Source: a candidate division WOR-1 bacterium RIFOXYB2_FULL_36_35 (GTDB taxonomy: Bacteria; Margulisbacteria; WOR-1; XYC2-FULL-46-14; XYC2-FULL-37-10). From it: 48,100 bases of DNA. The stretch spans positions 1 to 48,100 of the forward strand of contig MEUA01000034.1 in the NCBI GenBank assembly GCA_001771505.1, given 5' to 3'. The notes under the pieces were generated by a model. The model made no database searches and had not been told where the DNA came from. It saw only the letters and a program-made list of their open reading frames with translations. Below, piece by piece: positions 7,800 through 16,101 of the stretch. The translations under genes and the position numbers were made by a program. Position 1 is the first letter of the stretch; the number at the start of each line of letters is the position of its first letter.

Positions 7800-9182
7800 T
7801 TATTTAGGGCGGAGCGAGGATTCTATGAAATTATATTTTTCTAAAACTCTTTCCGAGCAATTCTCCTTATTTACCATATCGAGCTTTGATTGAGCTTCGG
7901 TAAATAAATTAAAATCCATTAAAATTCCAGCTTGTATGATTAAAATTACATCTCTTTCCCATGGGAAAGCCAGTTTTAATTGAAGATCAAAGTATTTTAG
8001 TGCTTCGGGAAGATTGTGTTTTTTTAATTCAATTACTGCTTTATACTCATTTAATGTTCTTAATTGTAAATTAGATAGTTCTGATTTTCTTGCATCTAAT
8101 TTTTGCAAAGTTTTTATTGTGTTACGAGGATCGTTTAACCTCAGATATAGTCTCGTGAGAATTAATAATGCTTCGATGGCTTCTTTGCTGTTTGGAAAAT
8201 GATATTGTATGTCGTTGAATTTGATAAGCGCTTTCATATCTTTCCCCTTATCTAAGAGAGCTAACCCTTCATCCAATAATATTTCACTTGCAGATTTCTC
8301 ATGGCCTGCCCCTTCAAATCCGAAATGGTGTCTGTCCAGCGCCTCCAGCGGGCTGGCCTCGTCGGCAGCGGTGATATCTATTTGTGTTGCCACAATTTTA
8401 TCTTGTCTTACTTCTAATACTACGCTCCATACATGATTATGATTTTGTAAATATCCAAGAAAGAGATTCTCCATCTTCCCATTTGCTTTTTTAATTTCTG
8501 TAAATACAGCCTTAAATAAAGTTATATAATTTCTGCAAACTCCTCCACCTTCTTTTATTCTTTCCTCAAGAGGCTTATCAGGTCGATCTATTTTATCGGT
8601 TTTATCTTGGAATCTTAGCAGACTCATTGTTATTTGAGCTGCCAATTCGAGCGCCTGTTTTGGGGTTAGCGATTGAATCTCTGTACATCCTAATTGTGAT
8701 GCTATGCTTTTAATGTTTACATTGAAAGTATTTTCATCGCTTAAATAGTAATAATCATAGTTTGTAACTCCGTATGGGTTTGTAAATATTGATAATTCAG
8801 ATCCAAGTGATGGTTTGGTGGTTGCTTCGTTAGGGTTGAAATTGTCATATGGAATAGTTTCAACAGGCAAACTATCAAAGGAAAATCCCTTTCCTGTGAA
8901 TTCAGAGGATTGAGCTATGGCCAGGAAATATTCAAGTTGTAACGACATTCTATCAACTATTTCCATATTATTTTCTTCCCTGGGGAAATATTTAAATGCT
9001 TTTGCTAGAAATTCTTTGGCTTTTAAAAATTCGCTATTCGCACGATAAAAATCATATAATTCATAGTTAACAGCAAAACTTTCTGGATATAAAACTTTGT
9101 TTCTATTTATGAAAAAATCTAAAGCATCTGACGCATTGTTAAATAATTGTGACCATGTTTCTCTTTCATCATTGTTGCTCAT
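7800..9182 (-). CDS. TPR protein with transglutaminase-like cysteine protease core
   Basis: The middle of this roughly 460-residue protein has the transglutaminase-fold catalytic pattern: Cys in GGGVCRNYITLFKAVF (about residue 216), His in NHNHVWSVV (about 250) and Asp in QIDITAAD (about 269). Helical TPR-like repeats lie on both sides (about 30-90 and 300-460). In bacteria such cores are usually cysteine proteases or amidases rather than true cross-linkers. The start at 9182 is chosen because it forms an ATGA overlap with the stop of the upstream TPR gene and has GGGG 8 bases before it; an in-frame ATG at 9194 is the alternative. There is no signal peptide, so it is probably cytoplasmic. The substrate is unknown; partnership with the upstream TPR protein is inferred from coupling. 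Confidence 0.7.
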   Translation of the reverse strand: MSNNDERETWSQLFNNASDALDFFINRNKVLYPESFAVNYELYDFYRANSEFLKAKEFLAKAFKYFPREENNMEIVDRMSLQLEYFLAIAQSSEFTGKGFSFDSLPVETIPYDNFNPNEATTKPSLGSELSIFTNPYGVTNYDYYYLSDENTFNVNIKSIASQLGCTEIQSLTPKQALELAAQITMSLLRFQDKTDKIDRPDKPLEERIKEGGGVCRNYITLFKAVFTEIKKANGKMENLFLGYLQNHNHVWSVVLEVRQDKIVATQIDITAADEASPLEALDRHHFGFEGAGHEKSASEILLDEGLALLDKGKDMKALIKFNDIQYHFPNSKEAIEALLILTRLYLRLNDPRNTIKTLQKLDARKSELSNLQLRTLNEYKAVIELKKHNLPEALKYFDLQLKLAFPWERDVILIIQAGILMDFNLFTEAQSKLDMVNKENCSERVLEKYNFIESSLRPK

Positions 9183-11485
9183 AGATAGCCCCATAAAAGA
9201 GATTGCAAATAGTGTCTTGCTGATGAAAAAGAAGGATCTAGTTTATGTGCTTTTTCGGCGTATTTTAATGCTTTATCTGGATTATTTAATTCCATAAAAC
9301 ATGTTCCAATATTAAGCAATATTGATGAATCGTTTGGCGATAGGCGGAGCGCTTTTTCATAGAAATCTATAGCTTTTTGATATTCTCCTCTTTCTAAATT
9401 TATTGTTCCCATCAAATAGTTATAGTCGTAACTATTTGAATCTTCACCCCGATTAGGAAATCGGGGTTTAGTTCTAAGGGTTTCTTCTAGGCGATCAAGA
9501 AGAAGCGCTGATCTTTCAAAGTTTTCTTTGCCACCCTGGTAGTAAATGGCATTATTTAAGGCAAGACTTATTGCCGCATCATCAGGATATAAAGAGTTTA
9601 ACCTTGTTAAAAGTTCTTCCGCCTTTTCATATGCCATACATACAATATATGTATTAGCTAAACTATAAATCATAGATCTACTTAGAGGATTTTTTGCTAA
9701 TCCTTCTCTCATTATTTTTATCCCTTCATCTGATTTCCCTTCATTTGCTAGATGGTTGGCTAGGTTTATATATGCTCTGACATCTTCAGGGTTCTTACTT
9801 ATACATTGTCTTAGCATAGGCTCTATCTTACTTTTTATTCTATCTGCTTCCTCCTTTTTATTAGACAACATCAAGCTTTCATATAATGTTGCATAAGCCT
9901 GATAAAGATTTGTTGCTGAAAGATCAGATTCTCTTGTTAAAACAAGAGTTAGAATGTCTATCGCTTCACTGCAGCTATCAGTTGTTCCGGATGTTGTGCA
10001 TATAAATCTGGCAATATTGATCAGCTCTTCACCGTTTTTATTTAGCTGCTCTAGCCCTTCTTTTGTCTTGGTAGCGCTTGCAAAAGCCAAACTAAAAGAA
10101 TCTCTGGCTTTTGCAAGGCCATCTGATTCTGATAGATATATTTTCCCTAATTCATAATAGAGCTCTGAGTTGCCAGGAAATTTTTTTAATCCTTCCTCTA
10201 AATATCTTATTGCTTCACCTGTATTATTTGATAGGCTTGATATGTCGATAAAATTTTCATAGTCTGCTGTCCCATCTTCTATTTTTGTTTTTATTTTTAA
10301 CATCAAATTTTCTTTTTCAGTATCAAAACTTATTTGTTCCCCTTTAAAGGTAAAGAGGGTCTCTTCTCCATTTTTAAATAGAATTGTTACTTTGCCTGTT
10401 TGTAGGTTTAGATTTTCTGGATCAGCTTTAATCATTTCTGATAAAAGTTCATAAGCCTCTGTAAGCTTGTTGTTGTCTATAAATAAAGATACTAAGGCAA
10501 ATTTTACGTCTGTATTGTCTGTAAAACGTTTTAAAGCCTCTCTCCCCAAAAGTAGGGCTTCCTGTAAATCGCCAAGATCTTTTGTCATATCTATTCTTTC
10601 GAGGAATTTCTCAGGAGTCATGGTTGTGGGGAGTTGTTCAATTTTGGCTTGCAGGTCTAAAATGGTTGGCAAGGAAGCGGTAGTCGGCGGATGAATTTCG
10701 GCAACCTTAGCCCATTCAAATATTTTATCAGCATTATTTATATCTTTGCATTTTACGTATATGGGGAATATGATTCCCAATATCTCTTTTTGTATCCGCG
10801 TGTTAAATTGCGAGCCAAAAGCAAGCAGCCTTAACTCGGCGGCATCTTTAGGATTGTTTTGGGTTATGGGCGAATCTATGGGGACATTTTTTGCTTCATT
10901 TAAAAAGACCGTGAAAGCTTTTCCCATATTGTCGGGATCTAATTGATATTCTATATATTCCTGTTGAATTAATTCTTCAGCTGCCAATCTTTTTGTTTTG
11001 TCGGTAGGGGTGATCCTGTTAAGCTGAGCGTCTTTGTCAAAATAAAGTTTCCAGGCTGTTTCTTCCGAAATCCCTTCTCTGTCAGCATATTCAGAAACTT
11101 TTTGGCTGGCAAGAGCGGCCTCTGTTTCGTCAATTACTTCTCCTTCGACTCCTGATTGGGAACCTTTTTCGCCCGTTAATTTCCATCCCCTAGCTGCGAT
11201 CGCGATAAAATCTATTTCCTGCGGGTTTATGCCAAGCGCTTTTAATTCTTCAGAATTTAATCCGTCTGAAAGATCGACTTTAACAGAATCTTTTGGCTGG
11301 GACTCGGAAGAGGAGGTTAAAGTTATGGTGTCTCCTTCTGTTTTTGCGTATACGAATGTTTGATCGGAGTTGTCCCCTTTGTCATTTGTCGCTTTGAGCT
11401 TTGCCAGTTGTTCCTGGCTTAAGTTTTTGTTGCCATATTTTAATATAGTGGCATAAGCATCACTATTAATTTTTGGTTCGCCCAT
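9179..11485 (-). CDS. Large tetratricopeptide-repeat protein
   Basis: This protein of about 768 residues has many TPR units from roughly residue 280 to the end, clearest at the C terminus (GEYQKAIDFYEKALRLSPND and ALKYAEKAHKLDPSF). TPR arrays are protein-binding scaffolds. The N-terminal 270 residues match no family I know. I start it at the ATG at 11485, which has GGGGA 8 bases upstream; the frame stays open to a TTG at 11533, but that start lacks a ribosome-binding site. A dispersed palindrome (9446-9467) sits in frame between the last TPRs and encodes about seven extra residues (around KPRFPNRGED). It is coupled by a 4-base overlap to the transglutaminase-like gene. Confidence 0.75.
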   Translation of the reverse strand: MGEPKINSDAYATILKYGNKNLSQEQLAKLKATNDKGDNSDQTFVYAKTEGDTITLTSSSESQPKDSVKVDLSDGLNSEELKALGINPQEIDFIAIAARGWKLTGEKGSQSGVEGEVIDETEAALASQKVSEYADREGISEETAWKLYFDKDAQLNRITPTDKTKRLAAEELIQQEYIEYQLDPDNMGKAFTVFLNEAKNVPIDSPITQNNPKDAAELRLLAFGSQFNTRIQKEILGIIFPIYVKCKDINNADKIFEWAKVAEIHPPTTASLPTILDLQAKIEQLPTTMTPEKFLERIDMTKDLGDLQEALLLGREALKRFTDNTDVKFALVSLFIDNNKLTEAYELLSEMIKADPENLNLQTGKVTILFKNGEETLFTFKGEQISFDTEKENLMLKIKTKIEDGTADYENFIDISSLSNNTGEAIRYLEEGLKKFPGNSELYYELGKIYLSESDGLAKARDSFSLAFASATKTKEGLEQLNKNGEELINIARFICTTSGTTDSCSEAIDILTLVLTRESDLSATNLYQAYATLYESLMLSNKKEEADRIKSKIEPMLRQCISKNPEDVRAYINLANHLANEGKSDEGIKIMREGLAKNPLSRSMIYSLANTYIVCMAYEKAEELLTRLNSLYPDDAAISLALNNAIYYQGGKENFERSALLLDRLEETLRTKPRFPNRGEDSNSYDYNYLMGTINLERGEYQKAIDFYEKALRLSPNDSSILLNIGTCFMELNNPDKALKYAEKAHKLDPSFSSARHYLQSLLWGYL
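9446..9467. repeat. Dispersed palindrome inside the TPR gene
   Basis: ACCCCGATT-AGGA-AATCGGGGT lies within coding sequence and is read in frame on the minus strand. The encoded residues interrupt the TPR pattern between two clear repeats, so the palindrome probably arrived after the repeat array formed. It belongs to the same family as 7583-7604. Confidence 0.8.
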
Positions 11486-11546
11486 AGATTTCCCCAAAAA
11501 ATAAAATAACCCTACTAACAGGCATGCCCTCAAAAGGAAGACAAAT

Positions 11547-11575
11547 TAACCCCCGATTATGATAATCGGGGTTAA
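11547..11575. repeat. Dispersed palindrome, near-perfect copy
   Basis: TTAACCCCCGATTAT-G-ATAATCGGGGTTAA, the most complete copy of the family, lies in the divergent gap between the TPR gene (minus) and the GMC gene (plus). Being upstream of both genes it cannot terminate either one. Confidence 0.85.
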
Positions 11576-11717
11576 GGTTTTTTGTATCGGGTAATATTTA
11601 TTTTTCTATAGTATTTATCGTAATACCCAGCCAAAAACTTGTGCGATTGCAAAATAACCTGAAATTTCCATAAAACCATCCTGATAACTTCGCAAAAGAG
11701 AAAAGGGGGAATTTAAA

Positions 11718-13892
11718 ATGACACTAGCCAACTATTTTGCGTTTGAAAGACCTAATCCGATTCCTGGTCGTTTATCTCAACAATTAAAGGCAACGAAGAT
11801 TTTTAAGCGATTGAATATTCCAAATATCCGTCTGTCGGTCATTGAAGATTTTGCCGGTCATATAGTTAAGCGGTTTATTCCTGGCAAGGTGGATTTAAAG
11901 GAGTTTTTAGCGGATGTTTCAGGCTATGATTTTGGCAAAACGGCAAAAAAGAATTTTGGAGAATTTACTTTTAAAGCGGTATTCCCTTCTATTTTAAAAG
12001 CGGCAAGAAAAGTAGGATATGAATTATATCCTGACAGAAAACTGGTGAATAGTAATCATTTTGAAGATAATTTAAGAGTTATCTTGAGCAAAATGTCGGG
12101 AGTTACAAGGCTTATGATAGTTGGTATTATTGTCATGGGAAGCAATAAAACAATTCTTAGAGCTTTAAATGGATCTAAGACGCAATCGGCAATGACCATT
12201 TCTCTTGCAGCAAGGGTTATTGCCGCATTGGTAGTGGATAATCCAATAATGGAGAAGAAGGTCGGGGTTCCAACAAGGCCAAAACATATTCAAAAAGATC
12301 AGCCGGAAAAGCCTGATTTTATGTCTCTGCCAAATGCTTACAACAGTGTCGATTCTCTCCCCCATGAAGCTTTAAGACATCCTGATGTTGTCTGCATAGG
12401 AAGCGGACCCAGCCTTGCCGCGGTTGTTGAAATATTAAGAAAACATCCGAATAAAAGTGTCTTGATAATAGAATCAGGCGGACATTTGTCGAATGAGGAA
12501 AAAGGCGGACTCACTCAAATGAGAAGAACCGTTTTAGGATATGAACAGGCTGGATTGACGACCGCATTGGGTTTTGATTTTTCAAACGGTATTTCGAATG
12601 CTCTATTTGGGGCATCAATCCCCATGCCAAATTTGGTAGGGGGAGGACCCGGTATTTTTAGCGGGACAATAGAAGATCCAGAACCTTATATAATACGGCA
12701 GATTTTTTCCGGAATGAATGTTGATCATTTAAATGAAAGAGCTGAAGAGATGCTTGGGGTTGGCCTGATTCCAAAAGAATTAATGCCTCAGGGAAGTATA
12801 GAGTTTTTAGAAACAGCCCTCTCAATGGGTTATAGCGGCCGTCCTCTTAATGGGATGAATATGGCAAGAAGACGACCTAATCAGACGCTTTGTGAAGGAA
12901 GGGCAGAATGTCCGTCTCAATGTCCGATCGACGCAAAAGAGAACCCGTTTTTAAGAGAGGCTTTGCAATATCCTAATGTTATACTTGTCGCAAATACGGA
13001 GGCGCAAAGAATAGAGTTCAAAGGTGATGAGCCTGTTTTAATTCCTGTTATTTCTAAGCTTTCTGGTAGAAAATTTAATATAAATGTAGAGGGTGAGGCT
13101 AGAATCCTTGTGGGGGCGGGGACTTTTGGTTCTGCAAAGCTTCTTGCAAGATCAGGCATTTCTCCAAAGGGGAGGATAACATTTCATCCAGCGTCAGAAG
13201 TTTCAGCCTTTAATCCTGACATGGGGCTTGTTGATCCAAGAGGGAGACTTCAGTCTTTCCTTGTCGAATTTCGAAAAAACATAGAAGGAGTTCAAGGGGC
13301 CAATGAAGGAGTAAGACCTTATTTTCCTCTCCTTCTTTTAGCATCCCCCGGAATAATAGGAGAGAGAGCTGTTGAATTATTAAATTTATATCCACGGACA
13401 GAGACTTACGGAATAATGATGAGTGAAGGAGATGATTCCGGCGGATCTTTTATCCGCATTCCTGGTTTTAATGAATTACAGATGATTTACAAAATGAGCC
13501 AGGAAGACAGGCTTCGCATGAAGATGCTGGCGTTTAAAACACTTGAGATAGCTGCCCACACGAAAAGGGGCCTTTTTTTAAGGGCGCTTACTTTTCCTCT
13601 TTTTCCAAGCAAGCTGGCGGGAGAATTTTCTCAATTAGGATTTTTTCACAGAGATGAAATTGAAAGGTTTAAGGGACATCTACTTGATAATAAAACATTC
13701 ATGTTGAATTTAGGATTTCATCCGTTGGGATCTTCGACTGGAAATATTGACAGGAGAACAGGGTTGCTTCTGGGGAGAAAAAGGACATATGTTATTGATG
13801 GCTCAAGCATTACAATAACAAAAGTAAACCCGACAAAGACAATTGTAGTTAATGCAATGGATAAAGGAGATAAAATTGCAAGAGATATGTAG
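11718..13892 (+). CDS. GMC-family FAD-dependent oxidoreductase
   Basis: This 724-residue flavoprotein resembles GMC (glucose-methanol-choline) oxidoreductases. The FAD-binding Rossmann motif is at about residues 222-255 (DVVCIGSGPSLAAVVEIL then SVLIIESGG; the usual GGG is replaced by PSL). It also has the bacterial GMC Cys cluster (CEGRAECPSQC followed by IDAKENP), LVGAGTFGSAKLL, and the C-terminal block GFHPLGSSTG with TKVNPTKTIVVNAMDKGDKIA that contributes the active-site His. About 200 N-terminal residues precede the FAD domain and match nothing I recognise. An AGGGGGAA ribosome-binding site precedes the ATG. The degenerate RelA/SpoT gene follows after 37 bases, so the two are probably co-transcribed. 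The substrate is unknown. Confidence 0.78.
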   Translation: MTLANYFAFERPNPIPGRLSQQLKATKIFKRLNIPNIRLSVIEDFAGHIVKRFIPGKVDLKEFLADVSGYDFGKTAKKNFGEFTFKAVFPSILKAARKVGYELYPDRKLVNSNHFEDNLRVILSKMSGVTRLMIVGIIVMGSNKTILRALNGSKTQSAMTISLAARVIAALVVDNPIMEKKVGVPTRPKHIQKDQPEKPDFMSLPNAYNSVDSLPHEALRHPDVVCIGSGPSLAAVVEILRKHPNKSVLIIESGGHLSNEEKGGLTQMRRTVLGYEQAGLTTALGFDFSNGISNALFGASIPMPNLVGGGPGIFSGTIEDPEPYIIRQIFSGMNVDHLNERAEEMLGVGLIPKELMPQGSIEFLETALSMGYSGRPLNGMNMARRRPNQTLCEGRAECPSQCPIDAKENPFLREALQYPNVILVANTEAQRIEFKGDEPVLIPVISKLSGRKFNINVEGEARILVGAGTFGSAKLLARSGISPKGRITFHPASEVSAFNPDMGLVDPRGRLQSFLVEFRKNIEGVQGANEGVRPYFPLLLLASPGIIGERAVELLNLYPRTETYGIMMSEGDDSGGSFIRIPGFNELQMIYKMSQEDRLRMKMLAFKTLEIAAHTKRGLFLRALTFPLFPSKLAGEFSQLGFFHRDEIERFKGHLLDNKTFMLNLGFHPLGSSTGNIDRRTGLLLGRKRTYVIDGSSITITKVNPTKTIVVNAMDKGDKIARDM

Positions 13893-13929
13893 CAGTGGTA
13901 AACTTATGACCTGTGGAGTTGATTGATTA

Positions 13930-16092
13930 GTGGATATTTCTCTGGTTCCGCGCGGATATTATCGAAGAGGGAATTTTTTCTCTAAAATAATTCACGATAC
14001 ACTACATAAGAAAACCCTCTCTTCTTCAGGCACGCCTTTTTATGTTACAAAACAAAATGTCTTAATTTCTCCATCCCAATATTTAGGGCATATTGATAGT
14101 TATGTAAGACGGGCGGAAAAGCTGGCTTTGAGCTTTGAACCAAAAGATCCTTTAGGAGCTTGCAGAATAAGGAGCGCTTTTTCTCTTGCAAACAAAACTC
14201 ATTATGGACAATTTAGATTGAGTGGTGAGCCTTATATTATTCATCCTCTTTCAGTTGCTGAATTTTTAAGAAAACGTGGTGCAGACGAAGAGACTGTTGT
14301 TATAGCTTTGCAACATGATATTTTGGAAGATGGAATTATTGACGGGAAAAAAGCAACTAAAGAGTTTTTGGCAGGAGAGATGGGAGAGGCTATTTCTTTT
14401 GGCGTTGATGGTGTAACTCAGTTGGGAAAACCTTCTCTGGTAGATAAGCATTCCAAACATGTTGAATACGCGATTAAAAATATCAGGGTAATACTTGTTA
14501 AACTTGTTGACAACCTTCATAACATGAAAACACTCCGTTATAAGAAGCCTGAAAGACGAAGGACTATATCAATGGAAGCTTTAAATGTATATGCTCCTCT
14601 TGCAAACCGTCTTGGAATATGGGATGTTAAACGTGAACTTGAAGATCTGGCCTTTAGATGGCTTGATCCGAAAATGTTTAGGAAGATCAGATCGAAAAGA
14701 AAAACTCTAATATCTTCCAGCGTAGAAAGAATTTCAGAGATTAAAAAAACGTTGCTTCCCGCCTTGCAAATGATAGATCCCGATGTGAGACTGGTTTTAG
14801 AAACAAGATGTATATATGAAATTTACCAGAGGATGCAAAAAAGGAATATTTTAGATGTGGAGCATTTATCCCCCGCTGATATCTGGAGGGTTAATGTTGT
14901 TGTTTCTGATAGAGAAAAATGTTTTACCGCCTTGGATTATGTCCATAGGATGTACCACCCGGATAGAAATAATTTTCCCGACCACATAAACTCTCCGGAA
15001 CCAAATGGAGCGCAATTTTTGCATACATATGTGATGGTTCCAGGCTTTGGTATGTTACTTGTTCAAATAAGAGATCCACAGATGCAGGCATATTATCATT
15101 CCGGAATTATAGCAAATCCTTCGCTTATGAAGGATTCTTCATGGCTGGTCGGATTGCTTAAAGACTTAAGAAGCCAGATGCTTACTGTTGATGATGAAGT
15201 TTACAATGTGATGGAGCAGCATATTTTGCCAATTACTGTTTATACCGATAAAGGAGGAGAATTTCAGACTCTTTTCGGCTCAACGGTGTTGGATGCGATC
15301 AGAGTATTTGGTGAAAAATCTTTTTTACATGCCCTTGTTGATGAAGATGAGAAGAGTCTTTCTCGTCAGCTTGCCGATGGGTGTACCCTATCTATTAGGA
15401 CAGCGGAAAATATTACGGCGAAGCTTACATGGCTTAATAGTCTTAATACTTTAGACGCGATCCATACCCTGCAAGATTATTTAAAGAGCTTGAGTGATGA
15501 AGAAATTTTATCAAACGCTAAAAAAGCTTTGGATAAAGGCAGCCAAAAATTTTATTTGCCGGCGGAGGTCTTGATTAAAACAAGGCTTTTTAAAAAATAT
15601 ATTTCTTCTTTGGGGTTTGGCTCTGTAGAGGAGTTTTTAAGAAAAGTCGGCATTGGGGAGATACGCGTTCAACATGTTGTTCCTCAGATGAATAATGAAA
15701 TTTATAGAGAAGAATTGTTAAAAGCTGAAAAAAAAGAATATGCGCCATATTATTATTTTATAAGAACTCTGGACAGATCTCAGATTTTAAGCCGTCTTTC
15801 CTGGTCTCTTTGCACGCGATTGGGTTTTAATATGGTTGAATTTTCTCCTGTTTATACAGGTGAGGTTTTTAGAGGGAGAAGAGAGGTTATTGTTGTTTTT
15901 GGAGTTGAGCTTTATAGGGGAGGGATTGATGATAATATGGTCTCTGAAATTCAACGGTTGCAAGTGCAGACGATAGCAGAAAGGGTTCTTCTTTATGACC
16001 CTAAAATAATAAAATATCCCAATATTGGGTATGGAGCGTTATCGAAAAATGAAGTTGATGCGTTGATTTTATTGAAAATTAAAACAAAGTAG
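13930..16092 (+). CDS. RelA/SpoT-homologue with intact HD hydrolase and degenerate synthetase domain
   Basis: This 720-residue long RSH-like protein starts with GTG. The N-terminal HD hydrolase has its metal and catalytic residues (His105 in GEPYIIHP; His129-Asp130 in HDILED; Asp194 in KLVDNLHNMKT), and the linker NVYAPLANRLGI is very RSH-like. The following synthetase domain (about 310-395) keeps the fold (PDHINSPEPNGAQFLHT, VQIRD) but loses hallmarks. The catalytic Glu of ExQIRT is Leu377, the guanine-stacking Tyr of NGYQSLHT is Ala361, and the PK lysine is Glu357. A TGS-like domain (about 433-505) and an ACT-like C-terminal segment (about 610-685) follow. I infer a (p)ppGpp hydrolase or nucleotide-phosphohydrolase without synthesis. 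It follows the GMC gene and ends 9 bases from the convergent polA. Confidence 0.8.
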   Translation: MDISLVPRGYYRRGNFFSKIIHDTLHKKTLSSSGTPFYVTKQNVLISPSQYLGHIDSYVRRAEKLALSFEPKDPLGACRIRSAFSLANKTHYGQFRLSGEPYIIHPLSVAEFLRKRGADEETVVIALQHDILEDGIIDGKKATKEFLAGEMGEAISFGVDGVTQLGKPSLVDKHSKHVEYAIKNIRVILVKLVDNLHNMKTLRYKKPERRRTISMEALNVYAPLANRLGIWDVKRELEDLAFRWLDPKMFRKIRSKRKTLISSSVERISEIKKTLLPALQMIDPDVRLVLETRCIYEIYQRMQKRNILDVEHLSPADIWRVNVVVSDREKCFTALDYVHRMYHPDRNNFPDHINSPEPNGAQFLHTYVMVPGFGMLLVQIRDPQMQAYYHSGIIANPSLMKDSSWLVGLLKDLRSQMLTVDDEVYNVMEQHILPITVYTDKGGEFQTLFGSTVLDAIRVFGEKSFLHALVDEDEKSLSRQLADGCTLSIRTAENITAKLTWLNSLNTLDAIHTLQDYLKSLSDEEILSNAKKALDKGSQKFYLPAEVLIKTRLFKKYISSLGFGSVEEFLRKVGIGEIRVQHVVPQMNNEIYREELLKAEKKEYAPYYYFIRTLDRSQILSRLSWSLCTRLGFNMVEFSPVYTGEVFRGRREVIVVFGVELYRGGIDDNMVSEIQRLQVQTIAERVLLYDPKIIKYPNIGYGALSKNEVDALILLKIKTK

Positions 16093-16101
16093 TGACATAA
16101 A

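Noticed and set aside
11486-11533. Signal-anchor-like N terminus for the TPR protein (from a TTG)
   Set aside because: Hydrophobic residues are present, but the TTG has no ribosome-binding site and the ATG at 11485 has a good one.
11547-11575. Rho-independent terminator
   Set aside because: The palindrome is upstream of both flanking divergent genes, so it cannot end either transcript.
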